Below are positions 13,389 through 23,684 of a stretch of 64,000 bases of DNA, one piece after another. Origin of the DNA: Nephrocerus scutellatus (taxonomy: Eukaryota > Arthropoda > Insecta > Diptera > Pipunculidae). Position 1 is the stretch's first letter; every line of letters starts with the position of its first letter. The notes below the pieces were generated by a model. It searched no databases and was not told where the DNA came from. It saw only the letters and a program-made list of their open reading frames with translations. Location of the stretch: NCBI GenBank assembly GCA_947095585.1, contig OX352763.1, positions 45,062,010-45,126,009 of the forward strand, written 5' to 3'. The position numbers and the translations under genes were made by a program.

Positions 13389-16297
13389 GTCCAAAAATTA
13401 TCGTCCGAACCGAAGAGATCCTCATAGTTGGCTTGGTGCTTATACTCTGGGTTGGCGCCATTATTCTATTCTTTAATCGTTGGGGCAAAATACGAATGCT
13501 TGAACCCTATCAGCCAAAATTCCAGCAGGAGCATCGATCTTCCTGTCCACTTGTCGATTTGGACTCATTACAAACACATCCAGTAAGCATATTAGTTAGA
13601 ATTTTTTCAATAATTTAGATTGGTAAAATGTGCACATGAACATAGACAGTGCAGTGTTTTTTAATTAGTAAAAGCCTTACCACTGATGTTGTATTACAAT
13701 TGTATACATTTTAAATAAACTTTTAATTAATCATGTCGAGTTTTTTGTTTTATTAACTTTAACTTTGCGTTTTACTATACATACATATATCTGATTTCTT
13801 CTTCTATTATCCACAGAGAGCGTCGGTGTCACGAATATCCATAGGAATGACGAATCAATTGAATATGCCATCATATCAATTTGCTGCATATAATCATGTC
13901 AAGAAAGGTCTGTGTTTTAAATTTTAACAGAATATTATTTTTAGTGCAACTTAAATAAAAGTTTTTAATAAAAAATATGGCAAGTTCACTTGAGATAAGA
14001 ACTTTTAAGAAAAGTGCATTGTAATTAAATATTTCTGAAACTGCCGAATAAAAGATTCAATCAAAAAAGTTATCCACTTTCGCGGTCTGCTTATTCTAGT
14101 AAATAGTATTATTAATGTCGGAAAACTAACTCATTTATGAAGTCATTTTTTGGTAATGAATTGTTTTCATGGAAACGGAATTCTTGTTTGTAACTTAGTT
14201 ATGGTATTCACTGCACTTTCGAGAAGTATTGAACTGCAGAAGTACTAGCCCTCTCGATCAAAAAGGTCCTTATAGGACTTAATCAGCATTTCTAGCTTTT
14301 GGGAGCCCCCTATCCCGATCACTCCAAATTTTTTACAAAAAGTGTTTCCATCGGAGATACACATGTGCATACAATTTGAATAAAATCGGGCTTATTTTTA
14401 AAAAATTATATGGGAAACCTCAGCCCTGGGGCCAATTCAAATTTTTTTACAAAAAGCGTTGTCCATAGGATTAAACACGTGTGTATAAAATTTGAAGAAA
14501 ATCGGGTAAATTTTTTAAAATTTTGCATAAAGTCTTCCGACATCGGGGCCCGATCACTCCAAAGTTTTTACAAAAACAGTTGTCCATCGGAGATACACAT
14601 GCGTATAAAATTTGAAGAAAATCGGATACTTCGGATCACTTCTAAGTTTAAAAAAAAATTGTTTTCATCAGAGTGTGTACCCTGGGTCTCGATTTCTTTA
14701 AAATTTTAATAAAAAGTGTCGTGTTTGGAGATACACATGTGTGCAAAGTTTGAATAAAATCGGGCTTTAGGAAGTGAGTTAAAAATTGATCACAAGATTC
14801 CACCAGTCAGTCATACACGGGCATGCGATGGTAAGGGGTCACCATTATTAAATTATTAAACCAAATTAATTTTAAGTGTTGGGGTCAGTTGGTGTGTGGT
14901 CAGTGGGGTAGTTTCAAGCTGACCACGGTTTGGGAGTATGGTGAGAGGGGCCTGTTATTTTAGCTAAACTTGAAAACTGCTGGAACGATTCAGATCAGGT
15001 TTTTAATATTGTACAGGGTATTTTGCCCCGAAACGCTACAGTTTTTGGTCGTCGGCGGGTTGGGAGGGACTTAGTGGTGGGGAAGTGGTCAGTTGGTGTA
15101 ATGTCATTGGGGTGGTTTCAGTGTGAAGGTGGTCAGTTGTGTGTGGTCGGTTTGGTTGGGCCAGTAGGGTGGGAGTAGGAGTAGGAGCCGGGCACGGTAT
15201 ATCAGCTAGTGTACATATAAATATGATTATGCTTACAGTTATTTGTTTTGTGTCATAATGTGCATCAACATTAAATATGCAGCTTGAAACTGTTTGTAAA
15301 ACATAAAAAAAATTTACAAAGCTAAACAATATAAAACACTGATTATACTATACTATAGTCTTTTTTTAACATGATTTTTTTTTCCTAATGGGTTTTTCAT
15401 TTTTAAATTCTCTATATTAACTTCACTTTCCCGTGGGTCGGTCGTCGGTCGTCTGTCGTGGATTCTTGCGATCAATTTTTAACCCACTTCCCATGGCCCG
15501 ATTTTATTGAAATTTTGCACACATGTGTATACCCAATAAACAATACTTTTTCGAGTCCCGGGTTCGGCCGCAAGGCCCTTATAAATTTTTAATATATATA
15601 CTGGCATCAGATATTCGTCGCCCTTTATGGACTGTGTGCGGTGTGTGATGCGCAGTCGGCTGCGCTGCATGGTTTTGGTGGACGAGAGAGAGAGAAATCT
15701 TAGCTCACGCACAAATGAACCCAACAAATGAAACGAGACATGAATGTTTTATGCTTAATTCAACTTACATTTTTATTTACTGAATTTTATTTTTATTGAT
15801 GTCGTTTTTTGTTGTCGATATCAACTTACAGATAGAACAACAAGTTTTCGCAATATTCTGTCATTTCGCGTTTTCATAAATAAGTTCAGAGCAGTCAAAG
15901 AGTTCTCAAGATAAATGTTCGTGTTTCTTTTTTGCTCAGAGTATGAGCGTGCTCTAAGTGCTCAGAATAAAATTATCTGAGCATTTTCAATTTTAACATC
16001 TGATGTCAAATGTCTGTTTCTATGATTTTCTCCTACAACAAAAAAAAAATGGCCCAGGATCGAGGGGCTCCCATATCAATTTCTGCGATTAGAGAATTTA
16101 GATGAAAAATTTTAATTTTTATGGGTTGTTTTTTTTTTTCAGGTTACTCTATATCAGCGCATCCACGCCAACGCCAAAATTCTGTGTTTGTTGGACCAAG
16201 TCCTAGTCGAGTTCTGATGCCAAGAACGTCGCGGAAGACACGTTCTGCTATCGACATTCATTCGATGGTTCTTGATGAAACAGCGGAACAAGTGTAA
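13389..16297 (+). CDS. Host single-pass membrane protein, last three coding exons
   Basis: Exons are 13389-13582, 13817-13907 and 16143-16297. Each has an AG acceptor, the first two have GT donors (GTAAGC and GTCTGT), and phases are compatible (2, 0 and 1 nt carried). Exon 1 encodes a short charged stretch, then a 20-residue hydrophobic segment (EILIVGLVLILWVGAIILFF), then NRWGKIRMLEPYQPKF: a transmembrane helix followed by a juxtamembrane tail. Exons 2 and 3 give a basic, Ser/Arg-rich tail ending EQV and TAA. The ectodomain exons must lie upstream, within or beyond the tandem array, or left of the window. The helix region faintly resembles FNDC4/FNDC5-type fibronectin-III membrane proteins. 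That is a memory-based hint only, so I give no name. The spliced frame has no breaks. Confidence 0.75.
14270..14805 (+). repeat. Dispersed copies of the 120-bp repeat monomer, in intron
   Basis: Four or five degenerate units share GGAGATACACATGTG, TTGAAGAAAATCGGG and a CCC/GGG-rich word with the satellite at 26860-28050. The end GTTAAAAATTGATCACAAGATT matches the right end of that satellite (about 28040). It lies in the last intron of the host gene. Confidence 0.8.
14870..15200. repeat. G/T-rich degenerate repeat
   Basis: Many GGTCAGTTGG and GTGGGG-like words on the plus strand. The complement is the C/A-rich wording seen in each 2.63-kb unit (for example 6860-6970) and near 24520-24600. It is preceded by AACTGCTGGAACGATTCAG, reminiscent of Helitron-like non-autonomous elements. 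Classification is uncertain. Confidence 0.5.
15395..15620 (-). repeat. Inverted copy of the dispersed 120-bp repeat family end
   Basis: On the minus strand this reads CCCGATTTTATTGAAA... inverted, then the GATCAATTTTTAACCC junction and AGTGAAGTTAATATAGAG. It matches the right boundary of the satellite at 28020-28150. Together with 14270-14805 it forms two inverted copies of one mobile family inside the intron. Confidence 0.7.
16088..16142 (+). repeat. Dispersed short repeat supplying a 3' splice site
   Basis: A copy of the 45-bp repeat at 151-196. Here its T-rich end runs straight into CAG, the acceptor of the last host exon at 16143. The polypyrimidine tract of this splice site is therefore repeat-derived. 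Confidence 0.65.
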
Positions 16298-16435
16298 TAC
16301 TATATACATATTTCTCCTGTGCTAAGTGTTTTTCTCTCTTTCACTCTTCTATATCTGTCTGTTACATACAAATAGAAATCAAAACAACCGAACCTTTATC
16401 AAACGGAGTTATTGTTTTTATAAATTATAACTGAA

Positions 16436-16441
16436 AATAAA
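16436..16441 (+). terminator. AATAAA polyadenylation signal
   Basis: An AATAAA hexamer lies about 140 bp after the TAA of the host gene. It is the first canonical signal in the 3' UTR. Another AATAAA-like word occurs near 16888. Confidence 0.5.
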
Positions 16442-16695
16442 CCGCACATATTCATATACATTTTTATATAAAAATAGAGTAATTTGTATTTGTATAAATA
16501 ACTACTCATATACTAAGTACAATGAAACAATGAAAAGCTTTAACACAAAACACAAATTTTTATAAGACATTTGACATACAAGGCTCAAGATTTATGTGCG
16601 AGTTCTTTTTAGCATAAATAACTAAAAAGATAAATGGATACATAAACATAATAACAAAATACAATAATCTAAAAGCTCTAAAACATATGTTCTGA

Positions 16696-16725
16696 ATTAA
16701 TATATATATATATATATATATATAT
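16696..16725. repeat. (TA)n microsatellite
   Basis: About 14 TA dinucleotides in a row. Confidence 0.95.
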
Positions 16726-16966
16726 GCCATATTGTATGAGTACGTATCTAAAAGGTCTTGTTTTGAAGGATTAATATATAATAAGTTAAACAAAATGTTA
16801 CTTCGTTTTAATAATTTAATTTTTATTCAAATACAATTATTGTAATTAGAACGTAAAATTATTACAATGAAGAAATAACTTTATTTTAATAAATGAGACA
16901 ACTTATGTCTCTGTGTGGTACTTAACGAATAACGAGTGACCAAAAAGAATTTAACAGAGCTTTCTA

Positions 16967-17037
16967 TTTGCTGGGTACATTGAAGGTTTGGTGTCGGTGT
17001 AGAAATGGGACACCAAACCTTCACTGTACCCAGCAAA
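16967..17037. ncRNA. Near-perfect 71-nt hairpin (candidate small-RNA precursor or foldback)
   Basis: Arms 16967-16995 and 17009-17037 are complementary at 28 of 29 positions, with a 13-nt loop. The size and short loop fit a pre-miRNA. Such high complementarity also fits a young foldback repeat or short hairpin RNA. It lies 670 bp after the stop of the host gene on the same strand. I do not recognise a known miRNA seed. Confidence 0.45.
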
Positions 17038-17239
17038 CCGCTGTAAGCACGATCGCACGTAAAGATTAAAAAAAAATAAAGTAAAGCGAAAATGGAGCTG
17101 CAATGGGACTAGCAGAATTAAGTGCCGCAAATTCGTCCGAATTGTTTGCGCAATTGGAGTGCGCGTGTGGGAAATGTTTATGCAGCACGAAATATATTAA
17201 TTTCGCTTGCTAGAATTTGTGATTCGTTAACTTACATAA

Positions 17240-18665
17240 GAACAGCATTTGGCTCTACAACCGGGGCTTGGTCTCCCTCAAAAAATCTCTCCAATGGGAC
17301 CGATTTCGAACAAAGTCATCTAGTTTAGCATCCCTAAACTCTGGACGCCCGTCGATGTCATCATTATATAGTTTTCGGAATCTTTCTTCCTTACATACGG
17401 AGCCGAAAATTCTCCGTAAAACTTCTTTTTCGAATGCGACTAAGAGTTTTCTTAAGGATCCATACCACAATTGTTTTGTAGACCAATTGTAGTGAGTGCT
17501 GAATATAATTTATGTTGGATCCTGTGTCTATTAGAAATTTTAAAATTTTTCGTTCCTCCTTCACTTAAAATAAGGCAATGACGATTGCGTTTAAAACATG
17601 TGTATCCGAAAAGTCTAACATGTTATCTCTTGCTGCATCTTGTTGAGCGCATTCTTCTACATATTGTTCTAAAGGTTGTAAATCTTGATCTTGGTTGGCC
17701 ATCTGAAGATAATATTCTGATATCTCTTTTTCGTCTTCATTTGTGTTTGTATCTTGGATTTGGTTTATTCTCAGTAACTTAGATGGTGGATATGGTTAAC
17801 CTGATTTGAGGGTGGAGCCTGTCTTCTAATCGGTTGTTTCATGTTCTGTGGTCTGTTTGCGTAGTTGACTACTCTGGTCTGTAAGGATCTGACCACGTCC
17901 ATTGGTACTGGTGGTTTCTGTTAAAAGGTCTTGGTAGTGGAGTGAAATATTGTTCCATTAAATTGTTTGGTCTAAGGAATTGTTGGTGGAATCGTGGTGG
18001 TGTGAATTTATACTGTCCAGGTGGTGGTAGAGAGAATTGTTAATTTCCCAATCTGTTAGTGTGTGGTTTGGGTCTTTGATAGTTTGAATGAACCAAATAC
18101 GGATAAAAGGGCATTTGTTTTGCGTTATTATGCAGATTTCGCCTAAAACGAGGCGGGGGTGCGGTTTTAGCGTATGGTTTTTATGGGTAGGGAAGAAATT
18201 TTTATACGCGGTACTCAACAACGTTATACCACGATAATTGCTGGACGTTGTAATATCTCCTTTCTTATCTATGGGGCAAAATGCTGACTCTTATCCAGTC
18301 TGGGATCCCATCTGATCTCGAGGCCTTATAGATCCTGAGACATTATTATTCTTGAGCCATGTTAACCCTCTGCTGACTTCGTCTATGTTTGGTGACAGCA
18401 GCATTGCGGTCGGTCATTGGTGCCTTCAATTCCTCAGTTATATGACCATATAGCAACTTATGAAAATGATTTTCCAATCCCTCCAAGATCCCTTTGAAAT
18501 CAGCGATAAGACAACCGCCTCTTTTTCTTTGCAGTTAGAACGCGATGTATTTTGCGTCATACTGCGGACTGTTTGGTACTCTTGTACTGGCTACTCCAGG
18601 CTACTTTCTGCCAGTCGTTCTAATATTTATGACTACTGCCTAAAATGGAGTCAGTAATACTAATG
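17240..18665 (-). pseudogene. Decayed non-LTR retrotransposon interrupted by a gypsy fragment
   Basis: On the minus strand, 18660-18210 reads through the linker (NHFHKLLYGHITEEL), then IDKKGDITTSSNYRGITLL and STAYK, the start of an RT domain. From about 17500 to 17255 comes the far C-terminal part (FEKEVLRRIFGSVCKEERF, then RNRSHWRDFLRE). The RT core between them is missing and replaced by foreign gag/protease sequence. It is related to the plus-strand relic at 545-2030, which has the same SNYRGITLLSTAYK block. Frames change several times, so it is dead. Confidence 0.75.
17490..18205 (-). pseudogene. 17.6/297-like Ty3/Gypsy gag tail and protease start
   Basis: On the minus strand this is rich in Pro, Asn, Gln and Arg (LPPPGQYKFTPPRFHQQF, then FTPLPRPFNRNHQYQWTW), then acidic (TNEDEKEISEYYLQMANQDQ). 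It ends with KFLIDTGSNINYI, where D-T-G-S is the aspartic protease active site. This is how Gag ends and protease begins in 17.6/297-type elements. It carries stops and frameshifts, and it is embedded in the non-LTR relic with no LTRs. Confidence 0.7.
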
Positions 18666-18826
18666 ACAGTATTTTTATTTCTCTTCTACGCATGGCACCT
18701 CAATCCTAGCAACTTACTCTTCGACGAGTCCGATCGCGTGCCCATAGTTATTTCTAGTCTCTTCGTTGTAAAAGGCAGCCGTGTTGACTCGAATCTAATT
18801 CGCGAAAGCAGTCTTTCGTGGTGATG

Positions 18827-19010
18827 TAATCTGCGCGTGGACTTTTTTTGATATTTTCTCGAAAAAACGAACACGAAAGCCGACAATCTTTTGTTTATAT
18901 TGTTTTGTTGCATGTGTTGTTATTGTAGTTAATATAAAGGGGGGTAAATCTCCCAAAATATCAAGATCTGTTTGAGGGGAAATCCGATCTACCGTAGATT
19001 GGAGAAAATG
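18827..19010 (-). mobile_element. Diverged fragment of the TGTCGAG MITE family
   Basis: In reverse orientation this matches the interior of the MITE at 29714-29982: the palindrome ATCTACCGTAGATTGG, a block like CAGATCTTGATATTTTGGGA, and the TTCGTGTTCGTTTTTTCGAG end. Terminal inverted repeats are not recognisable here. Confidence 0.75.
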
Positions 19011-19794
19011 TATCTGACTGGTACGCATTTGTTTTTGAAAGTGGTCCACATTCATGCGATACAGATACATTAAATATGTCAATATTAATACAGCACCAAT
19101 ATCGCCCCACTCCACCACACTGACCAACGAAACTCCCCCAGCGACCACCGATCTTAGAAACGCCAAAAGAGCTATTCACAAAATTTCAACTTTCTAGGAC
19201 GTGTGAAAGGTGGTTAACACGCGGTATCTTAAAAACGCCCAAAGAGGCTAAGATACTCACAAAATGTAAACTCTCTAGCAAGTGGGGAAGGTGGTTACAA
19301 AAATGTGGGGCCTATTTCAAAGATTAACCCACTTTCCACGCATCACACGCGCTACACCCGACTCGTGACAAGCGTCACATCTCAGAAAAATCACATGCCA
19401 CTGAACTGCTCACAGCTTTTTATGTCGTTTGAAAGGTGGTTAAAAAGGACTTCAAAGACATACAGGAAAAGTCAAGTAAAATAAAAGTTTTATAAAAAAA
19501 GTGTACATTCTCTAAGAGTTTAATATTTTCAAATACTAAACCTTAGTCATGTCTTCAAGACTTTTAAGTCATATCCAAATCAATCTTAGCCTACTGCTAC
19601 TAAAAGTACACACATTTCATTGGTCCACATTCAAAACTTGAAGATGACTGTTTTATAGCACTGTCACAAAACCATAAGTTTGCTTACTTAAATGGTTTTA
19701 CAGAGATAGTTACAAAAATGTTTTTAACTGAACTGTTGTGACCTATTCTATATTTTTTTGTTTGTTTATAATGTACACACGCTAAAGGGGTTTG
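19011..19794. other. No gene recognised; short degenerate repeats
   Basis: Contains several copies of GTGAAAGGTGGTTAA-like words (near 19202, 19286 and 19427), often near AACTTTCTAG or CTCTCTAG. No coding region is supported. Confidence 0.5.
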
Positions 19795-20957
19795 CACCCT
19801 TAGCACAGGGTTGGCGTTAGAAAATTAGGGAGAGGAAAATATGAGATGTCTATGCACGCATGTCTTAAACGACTGCAGATCATAAAAATGCGGAAACACA
19901 GAATCAGGCAAATCATTCCATATAACTATCGTGTGGCTAAAGAAGGAATCTCTGAATGGGTTAGTACGTCCGAAGATAGGCTTAATGGTAGACCCATGAG
20001 CTCGAGTAGAGGCACGGGTATTACGGATGGGTTGGAGAATAGGCGGGATGCATCTGGATATTTCTTTTTAACACCGCTTGTGGAAAAAGCGATAAAACAG
20101 TGACAGGCAGGAAACATTCCTACGATGTTCAAGCGATTCGATTGTTTTCGCGGTATGAACGTCACCAATAAGTTTTAACGCGCGGTTCTGAACTCTGTCT
20201 AGTAGATGCAATGTGGTCTTGGGGGCACCTGCCCAGACAATACAATTGTATTCGAGATTAGGGCGAATATACGCCTTGTAAATAGTAGTCAGATCTGAAG
20301 GAGTGAAGTACATCTTGCACCGTTTTAGGAAACCTAAACATCTCGCAGCATTTTTGGCAATGGCAAATATGTGGTCGTTCCAACGAAGCTTGTTGTTGAC
20401 GCACATACCGAGAATTGAGAGCTTTTCAGTTTCTTTGGTGCAAGAACCATTCCTGGATAAAGGTTGGGGGTTTAAATTACGCTTAGACGACAGAAGACAT
20501 AATTGGGCTTGAGAAGCGTTAAATTCAACTCTATTATGTAGTCCCCACCTCGTTATGCTGTCAAGGTCAGAATTTAACGTGCTTAACATACGTTGTTGTT
20601 CAAGTTCCACTTGTAACGAAGAAGGTCGTGCAGAAAGCGTGAAGTCATATGAAAAGCTAAGAGTACTGTCATCAGCGAAAGAATGGATTGGATTAGAGGT
20701 GGTGGATAGGACATCATTAATGGAAATTAGAAAGAGTGTCGGAGATAAAACAGAGCCTTGAGGAACACCGGCGTTTATGCGGTGAACATTTGAATCTGTC
20801 CAATACGACCTGGATTGAACCGTCAGTAAGGTAGTTACTAGTCCAGTTGAGCAGGATGTTATTAATTCCATAAGCATTCATTTTCGACAAAAGAACGTGA
20901 TGCCAGACTCTGTCAAATGCCTTGGAAATATCGAGTGCAACAACTTTATTAATAATA
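19795..20957 (-). pseudogene. CR1/Jockey-type non-LTR reverse transcriptase, 5'-truncated
   Basis: On the minus strand, LDISKAFDRVWHHVLLSKM (RT motif with the first catalytic Asp) is followed by NAGVPQGSVLSPTLFLISIN and the FADDST motif. Here the usual second Asp-Asp box reads A-D-D. A long thumb follows (RWNDHIFAIAKNAARCLGFL, AYIRPNLEYNCIVW), then the C-terminal IWNDLPDSVFPHFYDLQSF. A frameshift lies near 20800 between the first two blocks, and an in-frame TAA follows HKRC at about 20068. The longest uninterrupted part is 269 codons (20068-20877). The 5' end stops at 20957, where a SINE-like insertion begins. A second 3' fragment is at 643-780. Confidence 0.85.
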
Positions 20958-21250
20958 ATAATATTTGGCGCGACAGACCATTCCGGTCCAAGGCCTAACT
21001 TCTCGCGACCATTTGTGCTGCACATGTTCATTTTTGGACACAAATGGAAGGTACCTACAATTTAAGGCCGGATCCGAACGGCGAATTGAGAAGCTTTCCG
21101 TGACAAGGTATTATTAAATTACTCTCGGAACGTTTGTCACCCATTCGCGAGAGGTGGGACACCGTGAAAAATACTTTTGGTGTTGCTGGGATTCGAACCT
21201 GAACCTCCTGCGCAGCAGCAGTTCTACAGGTCACCTGTAGAACGTTGCCT
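20945..21250 (-). mobile_element. Candidate tRNA-derived SINE
   Basis: On the minus strand, GGTTCGAATCC at 21199-21189 is an exact RNA polymerase III B-box. The element ends with an ATT-rich simple repeat (20963-20945), as SINE 3' ends do. It starts exactly where the reverse transcriptase ORF of the neighbouring LINE breaks off. I found no clear A box or target duplication, so the boundaries are provisional. Confidence 0.5.
21221..21243. repeat. Perfect 23-bp palindrome
   Basis: GTTCTACAGGT and its exact complement ACCTGTAGAAC are separated by one base. It lies at the 5' side of the SINE-like unit. Confidence 0.9.
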
Positions 21251-21523
21251 ACGTCTATGAATATGCCTATGTCTTTAAATAGTGATTGCGTTAATACACG
21301 TTAAGACTAAGTTTTAGTGCCACGTGTTTACTTGCAAAATACAAAACAAATAAATAGCATATGTTGCAAAACATATTTTTAATAAGGCACTTATGTTTAA
21401 TATTTAAGCTTAAAGGTTTGGTTTCTTACAACGGCCAAATACAAATAAATAACCAAACCTGCCAATATATCCGGATAGAAAGGCTATCATTTCCAAATCG
21501 AATACAATAAAACGTATAAACTA

Positions 21524-23341
21524 CACTCAGAAAAAAATTGAAAGCTAAATTTGAGTACAGTAGTGCTAAATTTTAGATTTTTCCATTCTTATCTATCCAT
21601 TCTTATAATAAAATCTTTGATCCTTAAAAAAAGAAGGAAAATCTTAAAACAAGCTTAGTATAATTAAATCAATCCGAAACAATCTTAAAATCTAAATCTC
21701 ATAAATGAACGGTTTTATTTATACCCACAAATTAAGAACTGATGATCATGATACAAGAATAATATTCTTCAATCAAGCCGATCCAATCTCAAAAACGGCG
21801 CGTACAAACAAATTCAAAACCAAACAATCATGATACAAGAATTATGTTCCTGAATCAAGCACAAAAGCTTAGATCGTACATTCATTGTGATTTGTGTTAA
21901 GCTCAGGTTCGGGTACGTAAAGTGATACGATGGAAGAAATAAACTAAAGTAGAATAAACGAAAGTGCAATAAGTTTAGTGAATATGGAAGAAATAAACCA
22001 TGAATTATTATACGTATTGAACTGTGCAAATAAATTTATCCTCGTAGGAGATAAAATGGATAAAATTGCTACCGAAGATGACGACACCGATGGAATGTAA
22101 TTTATTACAAAAGAAGACATCAAAGAAGCAGCACCACATCTTGGGCTTCGTGCAGAGTTTAGAGAAGAATTGTTTTCGTGGAGGAAAACTAAGGTAATTA
22201 ATGTTTCAGGTTTATTATTTATATATTTAAACATGAAGTATTTGCATTATATTTTGTTAGTATGAAAATGATGACGTCAGTATTTCCAAATGAAAATGAT
22301 ATGCAGGTAATTTATCCCAAATAAATTTTCAGTAAACGTTATTAAATTTATAACTTTACAAATTATAGGATTATTATTTTATTCCAAGAAAAGGGAAATC
22401 AAATCCTAGTGGAAAGCTTTACGCAAAATATAAAAATAAAAGAAGCAAGAAGCTAAAATGCGATACTTCAGCGAAAAGCAGTAGTAGCATTAAAGCCGGT
22501 CAAGATACAGTTCTACAAGATAAACCTGAGGAAATCGATGAGTCAGTTGCAATTGCACTAATTGCACTAAAAACTTCGCTAAACCGGGATAGTGCCGATT
22601 GGAACGTCTGTGAAAAGTGAAAAGTGGAAAAAAACATTTCACATACGTCAAACGGATTGAAAGCAATTGGATAGGTACGAGTTTTTGAAAGCTTGGTCAA
22701 AATTATCACATTCAAGAGCTCCAGATTTGGTAATATTCGATCTTATAATTATCATTTGTTTCAATTCCTAATTAATTGTAAAATGTTTAGATCAAAATCA
22801 AAACTTATGTTAGAATTAAGTATATTTAAGCATTTCTTTACAATAAATATGATATGAAAATAAATATGAATAAATTAAATTTAATGATTTTTTTTGTTTT
22901 CATTGGGTGTTGGCGAGGGGCGATGAATTCGGTATTCGAATTTCGAAAAATAAAACCATGCAATCTTAAATTAAGATATGACATTCTTGAAGAAATCCGA
23001 AAGAAACTTAAATAGAAGAATATTTGTTCTCATTTTAAGTTTGTTAATGCTTTTTGTTAGAGTAATAAAACTTGATTTAAGTAAGGATTGTTCTTATTTC
23101 TGATATATTTAAGAATGCGTAGGCTTAATTTAAGGTTACAATGGTCTGAAATTAAGCTCTTGCATGCCTAAAATGGGTCGGTTATCGTGTTGAAATAAGA
23201 ATTCACGTCTTATCAAAAACATACTTAAAACAAGAATTATGTACTTGGGTTAAGAATTTTCGAGTTTAACAGACTTTCGTAAACGAATCGACTTGTTATG
23301 ACACTGATTTTCTTGATTTTAGCTCGTTTTTTTTCTGAGTG
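21524..23341. mobile_element. 1.8-kb DNA transposon with CACTCAG terminal inverted repeats
   Basis: The left end CACTCAGAAAAAAA at 21524 is mirrored by TTTTTTTCTGAGTG ending at 23341. The repeats continue loosely inwards with GAAAGCTAAA and GAGCTAAAA. Both ends are flanked by TA, which suggests a TA target duplication. Inside, ATGATACAAGAATWATRTTC words repeat near both ends (21747, 21830, 23220), like subterminal repeats. It carries a broken spliced gene at 21984-22735. No transposase catalytic motif was seen, so the superfamily is unknown. Confidence 0.65.
21984..22735 (+). pseudogene. Broken spliced gene carried by the CACTCAG element
   Basis: Possible exons are 21984-22193 (donor AAG|GTAATT), 22261-22306 and 22369-22735. 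Exon 1 reads MEEINHELLYVLN, then after an in-frame TAA continues FITKEDIKEAAPHLGLRAEF, resembling the SAM-like helices of multicopy insect ORFs. Exon 3 is Lys/Ser-rich, then DSADWNV. A frame change follows, to CEKWKKTFHIR and EFLKAWSKLSHSRAPDLV. I recall similar modules in repeated insect proteins of unknown function. It carries several stops, so it is a pseudogene. Confidence 0.5.
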
Positions 23342-23684
23342 TACACACTAAACCACATCCTATTTTTTGACTCACTTTTAACAGGAACTATAAAAACACG
23401 TTTTGTCAAAAAAAAAAGTCAACTAAAAAAACCGAGCATCCACCATGCATTCCTGTTTTTGAAATACATAAATCGGGTATCTACTTAAAAATTAATCTGA
23501 ATTTCATAACTGCCAATCATGTTCCAAATATTTGTAAGCCCTATATACTAAATCATTATAATGTTTGGTTCTACAGTCGGGGTCCAGCCCTGGCATACCA
23601 CAAAATAACCGGCCCCAATTTCGAGCCGATATCGAGATTGGCTTTATTGATTTGATGCATGTCGTCTGTATTATATTGATAATC
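23342..23684. other. No gene recognised
   Basis: AT-rich sequence right of the TIR element. Nothing supportable was seen. Confidence 0.45.
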
